A stretch of DNA of 64,000 nucleotides. Origin: Variovorax gracilis. Lineage in GTDB: Bacteria; Pseudomonadota; Gammaproteobacteria; Burkholderiales; Burkholderiaceae_C. Under the pieces are notes generated by a model, which saw only the letters and a program-made list of their open reading frames with translations, made no database searches and was not told the origin of the DNA. Positions within the stretch are counted from its first letter, which is position 1, and each line of letters begins with the position of its first letter. Location of the stretch: NCBI RefSeq assembly GCF_030317115.1, contig NZ_JASZYF010000008.1, positions 186,001-250,000 on the forward strand. Direction: 5' to 3'. Of this stretch, positions 1 to 8,182 are shown one piece after another. A program made the translations under genes and the position numbers.

Positions 1-88
1 CCGTCTCGGCAGCGTTCTCGAAGGCGCGGATGCGCACCATCGTGCGGTAGAGCGCGGTGCGCGCCGCCGCTGAATTCGCAAAGTCCAT
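1..88 (-). CDS. Thiamine-dependent dehydrogenase E1 component, alpha subunit (partial, N-terminus)
   Basis: Only the first 29 codons are in the window; the gene runs off the left edge. The ATG is at 88 on the minus strand, preceded by a GGAG ribosome site in the reversed sequence at about 93-100. The translation reads MDFANSAAARTALYRTMVRI followed by RAFENAAET. The pattern LYRTMVRIRxFE is typical of the start of PdhA/AcoA-type E1 alpha subunits, which bind thiamine diphosphate and decarboxylate pyruvate, acetoin or branched-chain 2-oxo acids. The substrate cannot be told from this fragment. It is divergent from the xyl operon. The family call rests on this one motif. Confidence 0.6.
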   Translation of the reverse strand, partial: MDFANSAAARTALYRTMVRIRAFENAAET

Positions 89-213
89 ATCGTCTCCAGC
101 ACTTGCACAGCGTGCATTCGGAGCGAAATCGTATCGCCCGTGACCAATCCGGATGTAGCGCATTTACCCGCAGGGAATGTCCCGATGCCGCAGCCGAGGG
201 ACCGCTGCGATAG

Positions 214-234
214 TTAGTTCGTTACTCGAACTAA
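214..234. promoter_or_regulatory. Probable XylR/ROK operator palindrome
   Basis: TTAGTTCG-N5-CGAACTAA is a perfect 8-bp inverted repeat in an AT-rich stretch 39 bp before the xylF start codon. It resembles the operators of Gram-positive XylR repressors (TTAGTTTG...CAAACTAA), which are ROK proteins. The ROK gene at 3393 closes the same operon, so autoregulation with sugar induction is likely. The match is by eye. Confidence 0.65.
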
Positions 235-273
235 TTAGAGCCAACGATTCATCCCAAGCCTGGAGACCCGCAC

Positions 274-1296
274 ATGAAGCTCGCACGCACCCTCACCACC
301 CTGGCCTTCGGGCTGACCGCCATCGGCGCCTGCGCGCAAACCGTGGTGGGAGTGAGCTGGTCCAACTTCCAGGAAGAACGATGGAAGACCGATGAGGCCG
401 CGATCAAGGCGCAGCTCGAAAAGCTGGGTGCCAAGTACATCAGCGCCGATGCCGGCGGTTCGCCCGAAAAGCAGCTCGGCGATATCGAGGGGCTGATGTC
501 CAAGGGCGCCAAGGCGCTGATCGTGCTGGCGATGGACAAGGACGCCATCCTGCCCGCCGTCAACAAGGCCATGAAGCAGAAGGTGCCGGTGGTGGCCTAT
601 GACCGGCTGATCGAAACGCCGGGCGTCTTCTACATCACCTTCGACAACGTCGAGGTCGGCCGCATGCAGGCGCGCGCGGTCTACAAGGTCCAGCCCAAGG
701 GCAACTACGTGATGATCAAGGGCTCGCCCACGGACCCCAACGCCAACTTCCTGCGCGCCGGCCAGCAGGAGGTCATTGCCGACGCGGTAAAGAAGGGCGA
801 CATCAAGATCGTCGGCGACGAATACACCGACGGCTGGAAGCCCGAGGTCGCCCAGAAGAACATGGAGCAGATCCTCACCAAGGTCGGCAACAAGGTCGAC
901 GCGGTGGTGGCGGCGAACGACGGCACGGCAGGCGGTGCGGTCGCGGCGCTCACGGCCAAGGGTATTCGGGGCATCCCGGTGTCGGGGCAGGACGCCGACT
1001 TCGCCGCGCTCAACCGCGTGGCGCTCGGCACGCAGACCGTCACGGTGTGGAAGGACTCGCGCGAACTCGGCCGTGAAGCCGCCTCCGCCGCCGTCGCACT
1101 GGCGCAAGGCAAGCCGGCGGACAAGGCGGCCGACTGGAGCGGCGGCGAGAAGAAGCTCGCGATCTCCTCGCGCTTCCTGACGCCGGTGCCGATCACGCGC
1201 GACAACCTCGACGTCGTGGTCAAGGCCGGTTGGATCAAGAAAGACGAGCTGTGCAAGGGTGTGACTGGCGACAAGGCTCCTCCTGCCTGTAAATGA
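274..1296 (+). CDS. xylF: Sugar (xylose-type) ABC transporter periplasmic binding protein
   Basis: This 340-residue protein is the periplasmic receptor of a sugar ABC importer. A signal peptide covers about residues 1-21 and ends ACAQ. It is a type I periplasmic binding fold of the XylF/RbsB family: the opening strand reads VVGVSWSNFQEERWKTDE, then the sugar-contact segment VVAYDRLI, and VVAANDGTAGGAVAAL in the second lobe. These match XylF-type receptors closely. The start ATG follows a GGAG at 262-265. It is first in an operon with the permease, ATPase and ROK regulator, with the operator at 214-234 upstream. D-xylose is the best guess from family resemblance, but related pentose or hexose ligands are possible. 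No xylA or xylB is nearby. The final residues include three cysteines, one in DELCKG and one in PPACK. Confidence 0.85.
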   Translation: MKLARTLTTLAFGLTAIGACAQTVVGVSWSNFQEERWKTDEAAIKAQLEKLGAKYISADAGGSPEKQLGDIEGLMSKGAKALIVLAMDKDAILPAVNKAMKQKVPVVAYDRLIETPGVFYITFDNVEVGRMQARAVYKVQPKGNYVMIKGSPTDPNANFLRAGQQEVIADAVKKGDIKIVGDEYTDGWKPEVAQKNMEQILTKVGNKVDAVVAANDGTAGGAVAALTAKGIRGIPVSGQDADFAALNRVALGTQTVTVWKDSRELGREAASAAVALAQGKPADKAADWSGGEKKLAISSRFLTPVPITRDNLDVVVKAGWIKKDELCKGVTGDKAPPACK

Positions 1297-1303
1297 AGCA
1301 CAT

Positions 1304-1390
1304 CCCCAGGCTTGCCCACTTCGTGTGGCCGCCCACCCCCTTGCAGGGGGCAACACCCTGCGGCCCGGCGGAGCCGGTTCCGCGGTGTTT
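1304..1390 (+). repeat. Post-stop intergenic repeat, copy 1
   Basis: Begins 7 bp after the xylF stop and fills most of the xylF-xylH gap. It runs CCCCAGGCTTGCCC, then TTCGTGTGGCCGCC, a small hairpin CCCCCTTGCAGGGGG, then a larger hairpin from CAACACC through CGGCGGAGCCGG to GGTGTT. Same orientation as the gene it follows. Confidence 0.85.
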
Positions 1391-1408
1391 CCCGAATGGA
1401 GTCGCCAG

Positions 1409-2596
1409 ATGAGTTCGTCCCCGGGCTTGTGGCGCCGCAGCGGCGTCGACCTCCGCCTGCTGCTCATGAGCGTGCTGCTGGTGGTGATGGCGATCGTGTT
1501 CCACGTCATGTCGGGCGGCGTGTTCCTGTCGCCCGAGAACCTCTACAACATCGCGCAGCAGACGGCGGTGGTCGGCATCGTGTCGACGGTGATGGTGCTG
1601 ATCATCGTGGCGCGCCACATCGACCTGTCGGTGGGCTCGGTGATGGGCTTCGTCGGCGTGCTGGTCGCGTACCTGCAATACACCGCCGGCTGGTCGTGGC
1701 CGGCGGCGAGCCTCGCAGGGCTGGCGGTGGCGTTGCTGGTGTCGCTCTACCAGGGCGGGCTGACCGCCGTGCTGGGCGTGCCATCGTTCGTGGTCACGCT
1801 GGGCGGGCTCATGTCGTTCCGGGGGGCCGCGTTCCTCGTGGCGGACGGCAAGACGCAGCCGGTCAACGACGAATTCTTCCAGCGCCTCGGTGGCGGCTAT
1901 GACGGCGGCATCGGCACCACGGCGACGTGGGTGCTGGCGGCGTTCGTCGGCGTCGTGCTTTTCGCCCGGATGCTGCAGAAGCGGCGCGCGCGGCAGCGCC
2001 ATGACATGCCGGTCGAGCCTTTGTGGCTGGACCTCCTGCTCACCGCGGTGCCCGTGATCGTCGTCTTCGCCTTCGCCGCGACCATGAACAGCTATCAGAT
2101 CTCGTCGAAGACCGAGGCGCAGGGCATGCCGATCCCGGTGCTGATCTGGGCCGTGGTGGCAGTGGTGCTGTCGTTCATCGTGCATCGCACGCGCTTCGGC
2201 CGTTACGTGTTCGCCATGGGCGGCAATCCGGATGCCGCCGCGCTGGTCGGCATCCCGGTCAAGCGCGTGACGCTGATGCTCTTCGCATTGCTCGCGGTGC
2301 TGGTGACCATCGCCGCCATCGTCTCCATCGCGCGCCTGAACGCCGGCACCAACTCGCTGGGCAGCGGCATGGAGCTCTACGTGATCGCCGCCGCGGTGAT
2401 CGGCGGCACGGCGCTGGCCGGCGGCAGCGGGTCGATCTTCGGCTCGGTGCTCGGCGCGCTGATCATGCAGTCGCTCGACAGCGGCATGCTGCTGCTGGAC
2501 GTGCCGATCGGCAAGCGCATGGTGATCATTGGGCAGGTCCTGATCATCGCGGTCGTCTTCGATGTGCTCTACCGCAAGAAATTCGGGGAGAACTAG
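1409..2596 (+). CDS. xylH: Sugar ABC transporter permease
   Basis: Inner-membrane channel subunit of the xylose-type importer. The protein has about 395 residues with some ten hydrophobic segments. The family landmarks are visible: GIVSTVMVLIIVARHIDLSVGS near the start, GGLMSFRGAAFLV in the middle, and ALAGGSGSIFGSVLGALIMQSL near the end, which is the BPD_transp_2 signature of RbsC/XylH permeases. The ATG at 1409 is chosen because GGAG lies 7 bp upstream; a longer frame back to 1325 would read through repeat copy 1. The stop TAG touches the next start with no gap, so the ATPase is probably translationally coupled. It pairs with the binding protein at 274 and the ATPase at 2597. Confidence 0.88.
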   Translation: MSSSPGLWRRSGVDLRLLLMSVLLVVMAIVFHVMSGGVFLSPENLYNIAQQTAVVGIVSTVMVLIIVARHIDLSVGSVMGFVGVLVAYLQYTAGWSWPAASLAGLAVALLVSLYQGGLTAVLGVPSFVVTLGGLMSFRGAAFLVADGKTQPVNDEFFQRLGGGYDGGIGTTATWVLAAFVGVVLFARMLQKRRARQRHDMPVEPLWLDLLLTAVPVIVVFAFAATMNSYQISSKTEAQGMPIPVLIWAVVAVVLSFIVHRTRFGRYVFAMGGNPDAAALVGIPVKRVTLMLFALLAVLVTIAAIVSIARLNAGTNSLGSGMELYVIAAAVIGGTALAGGSGSIFGSVLGALIMQSLDSGMLLLDVPIGKRMVIIGQVLIIAVVFDVLYRKKFGEN

Positions 2597-3373
2597 ATGA
2601 CCCCCAACCCACCCCTGGTCGAACTGCGCGACATCCACAAGGCCTTCGGCGGCGTGAAGGCGGTCGACGGCGTCAGCGTCAACCTCTATCCCGGCGAAGT
2701 GGTCGCGCTGCTGGGCCACAACGGCGCGGGCAAGTCGACGCTGATGAAGATGCTCGCTGGCGCCTACCCGATCGACTCCGGCGACACGCTCATCGCAGGC
2801 GAGAAGGTCAACATCCGCACACCCTCCGAGGCGCAGGCGCAGGGTATCGAGACCATCTACCAGACGCTTGCGCTCGCGGACAACCTCGACTCGGTCGCCA
2901 ACCTCTTCCTGGGTCGCGAAAAGCTCACGCCCTGGCGCACGCTCGACGACCATTTCATGGAAGGCCAGGCGCGCAAGGTGTTCCAGCGCCTCAACAAGAA
3001 CTTCACCAACATCCGCGTGCCGGTGCGGCGCCTCTCGGGCGGGCAGCGGCAGGTGGTGGCGATCTCGCGAGCGCTGTACTTCAACGCCCGCATCCTGATC
3101 ATGGACGAGCCCTGCGCGGCGCTGGGGCCGGAAGAAACCGCGATGGTTGGCGCGCTGGTGAGGCAGCTCAAGGCCGATGGGGTCGGCATCTTCCTGATCA
3201 CGCACGACATGCCCGATGTGTTCGGCCTGAGCGACCGGCTGGCCGTGATGAAGAACGGACGGCTCGTCGGCACCTATCGCACCGACGATGTGACCGAGGA
3301 CGAGGTGCTGGGAATGATCATTGCCGGCAAGCGGCCCGAGGGAAAGCCACAGGCCGAGCACGCGACGGCGTGA
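2597..3373 (+). CDS. xylG: Sugar ABC transporter ATP-binding protein (single-domain)
   Basis: ATPase that powers the importer, 258 residues. Walker A GHNGAGKST is at residues 40-48, the signature LSGGQRQ starts near 146, Walker B ILIMDEP is near 166-172, and the switch histidine is in LITHDMPD. E. coli XylG and RbsA carry two fused ABC modules and are about twice as long; this protein has one module, so two copies probably pair under the permease dimer. The Walker B region reads EPCAALGPEE where the family usually has EPTAAL. The ATG directly abuts the xylH stop. The 3' end lies 19 bp before the ROK regulator start. Confidence 0.87.
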   Translation: MTPNPPLVELRDIHKAFGGVKAVDGVSVNLYPGEVVALLGHNGAGKSTLMKMLAGAYPIDSGDTLIAGEKVNIRTPSEAQAQGIETIYQTLALADNLDSVANLFLGREKLTPWRTLDDHFMEGQARKVFQRLNKNFTNIRVPVRRLSGGQRQVVAISRALYFNARILIMDEPCAALGPEETAMVGALVRQLKADGVGIFLITHDMPDVFGLSDRLAVMKNGRLVGTYRTDDVTEDEVLGMIIAGKRPEGKPQAEHATA

Positions 3374-3392
3374 CGGCCGGGATGGAGCCCGG

Positions 3393-4550
3393 ATGAAGAC
3401 CATCGGCGATCAGCAATTGGTCCGGCGGATCAATCGCAGCGTGCTGCTACGGCTCTTGCGCGCACAGCCGGGACTTTCACGCGCTCGGCTGGCCGCGGAA
3501 AGCGGCCTCACCAAATCCACCGTCAGCCTGCTGGTGCGCGAGCTTCTCGATGACGGCTGGCTCGACGAGGCCGGTGCGCCGGTCGTCGACGGGCTCGGAA
3601 GACCCTCGACGCCCCTGCGCATCAACGTCGGGGTGCGCGCGCTGATCGGGGTGGAGATCGCGATCGAGGTCGTGCGCGTCGTGTGCGTCTCGCTGCAGGG
3701 CGAAGTGCTCTATTCCGATGCGCAGCCGCTTCGCGACCACGCGCCATCGGTGGTGTGCGCGCAGGCCGCACGCATGGTGGCCGCCGCGCATCGCCGCTTG
3801 CTGGTATCGGGGCTGCGGCTGTCGGGCATTGGCGTGGGGGTTCCCGGTGCCGTGCACGATGCGACCGGCGTCGTGCGCTTCGCGCCCAACCTTGGCTGGC
3901 GCAACGTCAGCCTGCTGCCGGGGCTCACCGATGCGCTTGCGGGCGAGGGCATTTCGGGCGTCGCCGTGCAATTGCAGAACGACGCCGACACGGCGGCGCT
4001 CGGCGAATACGAGTTCTCGGACGGCGAGGGCGAGGACCCATTGATCTTCGTCAGCTGCGACGTCGGCGTCGGCGCCGGCATCGTGCTGAACGACCGGCTC
4101 TTCATCGGCGCCCAGGGCATGGCCGGGGAGATCGGGCACACCGTGCTGCAGATCGACGGGCCGCGCTGTTCATGTGGGCGGCGGGGTTGCGCCGAAGTCT
4201 TTCTCGGCTCGCGCGTGCTGGACCGCGAAGCCGGCGAGCTTCGCCGTGCGGCCGGCTTCCTCGGCGTGCTTCTCCAGAACCTGTGGGTTACCTTCGAGCC
4301 GCGCGCGATCGTCGTCGGCGGCAAGTCATGCGAAGCGCACCCGGAATTCCTGGGGCTGGCGATCGAAACCGTGGGCCGCTACGCCGAAAGCGCGGGCATG
4401 CCGCCGCCTGTCGTGCGAGCGGCGCGCTATGGCGAATGGGCGCCGGCAGTCGGCGCGGCGGCGCTGGCGCTGCATGAGTACCTTCGGCCCCTGCATCCGA
4501 ACTCGGAGGCGCGGCGCGAGCGCGCGGCAGCGTCCGAATCGGCGGTGTAG
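3393..4550 (+). CDS. ROK-family transcriptional regulator of the xyl operon
   Basis: A repressor of the ROK (NagC/XylR/Mlc) family, 385 residues. Residues about 12-60 form a winged helix-turn-helix (ARLAAESGLTKSTVSLLVRE). The rest is a sugar-kinase-like fold with the glycine-rich CDVGVGAGIVLNDRLF and a zinc site CSCGRRGC with cysteines at 259, 261 and 266. The ATG at 3393 is chosen because translation from here starts MKTIGDQQLVRRINR, the usual head of XylR-type ROK proteins, with GGAG upstream; the frame is open back to 3321. As the last gene of the xylFHG operon it is likely to bind the palindrome at 214-234 and release it when sugar is present. Function is from family and context. Confidence 0.85.
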   Translation: MKTIGDQQLVRRINRSVLLRLLRAQPGLSRARLAAESGLTKSTVSLLVRELLDDGWLDEAGAPVVDGLGRPSTPLRINVGVRALIGVEIAIEVVRVVCVSLQGEVLYSDAQPLRDHAPSVVCAQAARMVAAAHRRLLVSGLRLSGIGVGVPGAVHDATGVVRFAPNLGWRNVSLLPGLTDALAGEGISGVAVQLQNDADTAALGEYEFSDGEGEDPLIFVSCDVGVGAGIVLNDRLFIGAQGMAGEIGHTVLQIDGPRCSCGRRGCAEVFLGSRVLDREAGELRRAAGFLGVLLQNLWVTFEPRAIVVGGKSCEAHPEFLGLAIETVGRYAESAGMPPPVVRAARYGEWAPAVGAAALALHEYLRPLHPNSEARRERAAASESAV

Positions 4551-4554
4551 CGCT

Positions 4555-5793
4555 TCATTCGGCTTCGTTCGCCCGCCAGCTCTTGAGATGGCGATACAGC
4601 GTGCCACGCGACACGCGCAACTGCCTCGCGGCATGCGAGATGTTCCCGTCGTTCGTAGCCAGGGTTTCTTCGATCAGCTTGCGGCTGTGGCCGCGCAAGG
4701 TGCCATCGCCTTCGGCGAGTGATGCCGCAGCGACCGCAGGTGGCAGCTCCGCCTCCACGGCCTCCGCACTCGCTTCGGACACGACGGACTGCATCGCCGG
4801 CGCCATGCTCACCGCATGTCCGAAATCCACGCCGTCGCGAGCCTGCAGCCGGGCCTGCAGCCACACGCCGAGCCCGCTTGCCAGCCGAACGGGCTGCGCG
4901 GCTTCGCCGCGGCCCATGCGCAACAGGCCCGCGAGGTCGAGGCCGAACAGCATCTCCACATCGCAAGGCTCGGCTTCCGGCACGCCGCCGATCAGCCGTG
5001 AGCCGGCCGCGTTCAGCCAGGCGACGGTGCCGTCCGGCGCAATGCCCGCCAGCGCCTCCAGCGGCGTGCCGAGCAGCGTCGGACTGGCCTGGAAGCGCAG
5101 CACCAGCCGGTCCTGCGACTGGGCCAGCAAGAGGCGGTTCTCGATGGTGGTGGCATAGAGCGCGACCATCGACGCTGCATCGAAGCCGAAGCGTCGCGAT
5201 TCCACCGTGAGATCGAGCACACCTGCCAGCCGCCCGTGGACGTCGCGGATCGGCGCCGCTGCGCATTGCATTTCGCGCAGGTATTCGAAGTAGTGCTCGG
5301 CCCCATGCACCGTGCAGGCCTGGCCGGTGGTCGCGACGATACCCGGCGCCGTGGTGCCGACCACGCTTTCGGCAATGTTGACGCCCAGCCGCGCCGTCTT
5401 CTGCAGGATCGGTTGTTGCGCGTTCGACGGATGCTGCGTGACATGGACGATCACCCCTTGCGCGTCGGTCAGCAGCACGCGGCAATCGGTGCCGGCCAGC
5501 GAGCTTTCCATGCCCGCCAATTCCTGTCGCGCGGCTTCCAGCAGTTCGCGGTTGCGTCCCAGCGTGGCATGCAGCCGGCTCGGCGTGACCGCATCGAAGG
5601 CCACGACGCGCCGCCGATCGCTGTGCGTCCGCGTGCAGCGCATCCACGACTGGATCACGGCCTCGCCGATCAGCCCCGAGGGGCGCACGCCTTCCTCGAA
5701 GAACTGCTGCCGGGCCAGCGCCACGCGCTCTGCGGAAGTCTTTGCGAACAACTGCCGAGGACCACCCGCCGGATTGCGTGTTGACAAGGGCAT
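4555..5793 (-). CDS. AcoR-like regulator: GAF domain plus Fis helix-turn-helix, no AAA+ domain
   Basis: A 412-residue transcription factor shaped like AcoR/sigma-54 activators but lacking their central ATPase. The N-terminal part (VIQSWMRCTRTH, then GVNIAESVVGTTA and EYLREMQCAAAPIRDVHG) matches the AcoR head and GAF sensor domain. A PAS-like stretch follows (GIAPDGTVAWLNAAGSRL). The last 45 residues form a Fis-type DNA-binding domain (IEETLATNDGNISHAARQLR then VSRGTLYRHL). No GAFTGA loop or Walker motifs occur, so it should not open sigma-54 promoters. The ATG at 5793 has GGAG at good spacing; the frame also runs on upstream to 5835. It is divergent from the PQQ alcohol dehydrogenase, with a palindrome at 5825-5843 between them, so it probably controls that gene. 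Confidence 0.8.
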   Translation of the reverse strand: MPLSTRNPAGGPRQLFAKTSAERVALARQQFFEEGVRPSGLIGEAVIQSWMRCTRTHSDRRRVVAFDAVTPSRLHATLGRNRELLEAARQELAGMESSLAGTDCRVLLTDAQGVIVHVTQHPSNAQQPILQKTARLGVNIAESVVGTTAPGIVATTGQACTVHGAEHYFEYLREMQCAAAPIRDVHGRLAGVLDLTVESRRFGFDAASMVALYATTIENRLLLAQSQDRLVLRFQASPTLLGTPLEALAGIAPDGTVAWLNAAGSRLIGGVPEAEPCDVEMLFGLDLAGLLRMGRGEAAQPVRLASGLGVWLQARLQARDGVDFGHAVSMAPAMQSVVSEASAEAVEAELPPAVAAASLAEGDGTLRGHSRKLIEETLATNDGNISHAARQLRVSRGTLYRHLKSWRANEAE

Positions 5794-5824
5794 GCCGTCT
5801 CCAGAGTGGGAAAAGACGTCGAAT

Positions 5825-5843
5825 CTGTTCCGCAATGGAACAG
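5825..5843. promoter_or_regulatory. Probable operator between AcoR-like regulator and PQQ dehydrogenase
   Basis: CTGTTCC-GCAAT-GGAACAG is a perfect 7-5-7 inverted repeat. It lies 31 bp before the regulator start and 81 bp before the dehydrogenase start. A symmetric site fits the Fis-type helix-turn-helix of the adjacent regulator. The assignment is from position and symmetry only. Confidence 0.55.
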
Positions 5844-5924
5844 TCCGGCTCTAGGGAAATCCCGAGGATGAACAAAGCGCGCGCCAGGGCGATCCTTCGC
5901 TTCACAACGACAGGAGACGACACG

Positions 5925-8033
5925 ATGACCAAGACCCACGCCGCGCTGGCGCTCGGCGCGTTGCTGTGCCTGGCTGCCGCGACCGCATCGGCCCAGCCCG
6001 CCAAAGGCTCCCCCGAGCACATCAAGGCCGCTACCCAGCGCGTGGATGGCTCCTTCATCCGCGCCAATGCCGCGAAGACTCCCGACTGGCCCAGCTACGG
6101 CCTCGACTACGCGGAGACGCGCTTCAGCAAGCTCGACCAGGTCAACGCGGGCAACGTGAAGGACCTCGGGCTCGTGTGGTCCTACGACCTGCAATCGACG
6201 CGCGGCGTCGAGGCCACCCCGCTGGTCGTGGACGGCATCATGTACGTCACCGCCTCATGGAGCGTGGTGCACGCGATCGATGCGCGCACCGGCAAGAAGC
6301 TCTGGACCTACGACCCGAAGGTCGACCGCTCCAAGGGCTACCGGGGCTGCTGCGACGTGGTCAACCGTGGCGTGGCGCTCTACCAGGGCAAGGTGTTCGT
6401 CGCCTCGTACGACGGCCGCCTGATTGCGCTCGACGCGGCCACGGGCCAGCCGGTCTGGGAGAAGGACACGATCATCGACCACGCGAGGTCGTACACCATC
6501 ACCGGCGCGCCGCGCGTGTTCAAGGGCAAGGTCATCATCGGCAACGGCGGCGCCGAGTACGGCGTGCGCGGCTATGTCACGGCCTACGACGCTGCCACGG
6601 GCGACCAGAAATGGCGCTGGTTCACCGTGCCGGGCGATCCGTCCAAGCCCTTCGAGGACGCATCGATGGCCAAGGCCGCGAAGACCTGGGACCCGAGCGG
6701 GAAGTACTGGGAAGCGGGTGGCGGCGGCACGGCGTGGGACACGCTGACCTTCGACCCCGAACTCAACCTCATGTACGTGGGCACCGGCAACGGCTCGCCG
6801 TGGGCCCACAGCAAGCGCAGCCCGAAGGGCGGCGACAACCTCTACCTGGCGTCGATCGTCGCGCTCAACCCGGACACCGGCAAGTACGTCTGGCACTACC
6901 AGGAGACGCCCGGCGACAACTGGGACTACACCTCGACCCAGCCGATGATCCTGGCCGACATCAAGATCGACAACAAGCCGCGCAAGGTGATCCTGCATGC
7001 GCCGAAGAACGGCTTCTTCTTCGTCATCGACAGGACCAACGGCAAGTTCATCTCGGCGAAGAACTTCGTCGAGGTGAACTGGGCCAGCGGCTTCGACAAG
7101 AACGGCCGGCCGATCGAGATCGCCGCCGCGCGGCAGAACACGAAGCCCGGCGACAGCATCCCCGGCCCGTTCGGCGCGCACAACTGGCATCCGATGTCCT
7201 TCAACCCGCAGACGGGGCTGGCGTACTTGCCGGCGCAGAACGTGCCGCTGAACCTGATGGACGACAAGGACTGGAAGTTCAACGAGAACAGTCCCGGACG
7301 GCCGCATGCCGCGCTGGGCTGGAACACCGCCATGTTCGCCAACGCGCAGCCGCCTGCGAGCAAGCCGATGGGCCGCCTCATCGCATGGGACCCCGTCGCG
7401 CAGAAGGAAGCGTGGGGCGTCGAGCACGCGTCGCCCTGGAACGGCGGCACGCTCACCACCGCCGGCAATCTCGTGTTCCAGGGCACGGCCGACGGCCGCC
7501 TGGTCGCCTACAACGCCAAGACCGGCGAGAAGCTCTGGGAGACACCCACCGGCACCGGCGTGGTGGCCGCGCCTGCCACTTTCATGGTCGACGGCAAGCA
7601 GTTCGTGTCGGTGGCGGTCGGCTGGGGCGGCGTCTACGGCCTCGCCCAGCGCGCGACCGATCGGCAGGGCCCGGGCACGGTCTACACCTTCGCCGTCGGC
7701 GGCAACGCACCCAAGCCGGAGTTCGTGCAGTACCGCATGGACAAGCTCCTGCAAGGCGTCAAGTACGACCCCGCCAAGGTCGAGGCCGGCACCATGCTCT
7801 ACGTCAGCAACTGCGTCTTCTGCCACGGCGTGCCGGGCGTGGACCGTGGCGGCAATATCCCCAACCTGGGCTACATGAACTCGTCCTATATCGAGAACCT
7901 CGACAAGTTCGTCTTCAAGGGCCCGGCAATGGATCGCGGCATGCCGGATTTCAGCGGCAAGCTGACCCCGGAGGATGTGGAAAAAATAAAGGCGTTCATC
8001 CAGGGAACTGCAGACGCCATCCGACCGAAATAG
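5925..8033 (+). CDS. PQQ-dependent quinohaemoprotein alcohol dehydrogenase
   Basis: A 702-residue periplasmic enzyme oxidising alcohols with pyrroloquinoline quinone and passing electrons to its own haem c. The signal peptide ends near ATASAQ. The eight-bladed propeller shows repeated AxDAxTGxxxW motifs. The adjacent cysteine pair C142-C143 (YRGCCDVVNRG) forms the disulphide ring over PQQ. The catalytic aspartate is Asp334 in GDNWDYTSTQP. The residue two after it is Thr336; lanthanide-type enzymes have a second Asp there, so a calcium enzyme is predicted. The C-terminal cytochrome domain has C630-VF-C633-H634. The ATG at 5925 follows CAGGAG. No pqq genes are in the window. The divergent regulator at 4555 is the likely controller. 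The substrate is not determined by sequence alone. Confidence 0.88.
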   Translation: MTKTHAALALGALLCLAAATASAQPAKGSPEHIKAATQRVDGSFIRANAAKTPDWPSYGLDYAETRFSKLDQVNAGNVKDLGLVWSYDLQSTRGVEATPLVVDGIMYVTASWSVVHAIDARTGKKLWTYDPKVDRSKGYRGCCDVVNRGVALYQGKVFVASYDGRLIALDAATGQPVWEKDTIIDHARSYTITGAPRVFKGKVIIGNGGAEYGVRGYVTAYDAATGDQKWRWFTVPGDPSKPFEDASMAKAAKTWDPSGKYWEAGGGGTAWDTLTFDPELNLMYVGTGNGSPWAHSKRSPKGGDNLYLASIVALNPDTGKYVWHYQETPGDNWDYTSTQPMILADIKIDNKPRKVILHAPKNGFFFVIDRTNGKFISAKNFVEVNWASGFDKNGRPIEIAAARQNTKPGDSIPGPFGAHNWHPMSFNPQTGLAYLPAQNVPLNLMDDKDWKFNENSPGRPHAALGWNTAMFANAQPPASKPMGRLIAWDPVAQKEAWGVEHASPWNGGTLTTAGNLVFQGTADGRLVAYNAKTGEKLWETPTGTGVVAAPATFMVDGKQFVSVAVGWGGVYGLAQRATDRQGPGTVYTFAVGGNAPKPEFVQYRMDKLLQGVKYDPAKVEAGTMLYVSNCVFCHGVPGVDRGGNIPNLGYMNSSYIENLDKFVFKGPAMDRGMPDFSGKLTPEDVEKIKAFIQGTADAIRPK

Positions 8034-8040
8034 TTGCTCG

Positions 8041-8128
8041 CCCCCAGGCTCCGCGCACTTCGTGTCGCTTCGCCTACCCCCTGCCGGGGGCAACACCGGC
8101 GGCCCGGCGGAGCCGGTTCCGCGGTGTT
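8041..8128 (+). repeat. Post-stop intergenic repeat, copy 2
   Basis: Starts 7 bp after the dehydrogenase stop, in the same orientation. It has the CCCCCTGCCGGGGG hairpin and the CAACACC...GGTGTT hairpin with the CGGCGGAGCCGG core. Confidence 0.85.
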
Positions 8129-8138
8129 CCACCAACTC

Positions 8139-8162
8139 AAAAGCCCCGCATGCGGGGCTTTT
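8139..8162. terminator. Bidirectional rho-independent terminator
   Basis: AAAAGCCCCGC and GCGGGGCTTTT arms form a perfect 24-bp palindrome with A-runs and T-runs on both sides. It lies between the convergent PQQ dehydrogenase and Bug genes and can end both transcripts. Confidence 0.85.
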
Positions 8163-8182
8163 GCTTCTTGATCTTCACGGGC

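Noticed and set aside
1235..3403. A 722-codon open frame on the minus strand across xylH and xylG
   Set aside because: It is antisense to clear transporter genes, full of His/Arg/Asp runs typical of GC-rich shadow frames, and matches nothing recognisable.
8139..8162. The palindrome as a regulator operator
   Set aside because: It lies between convergent gene ends with A- and T-runs, so a terminator explains it better.
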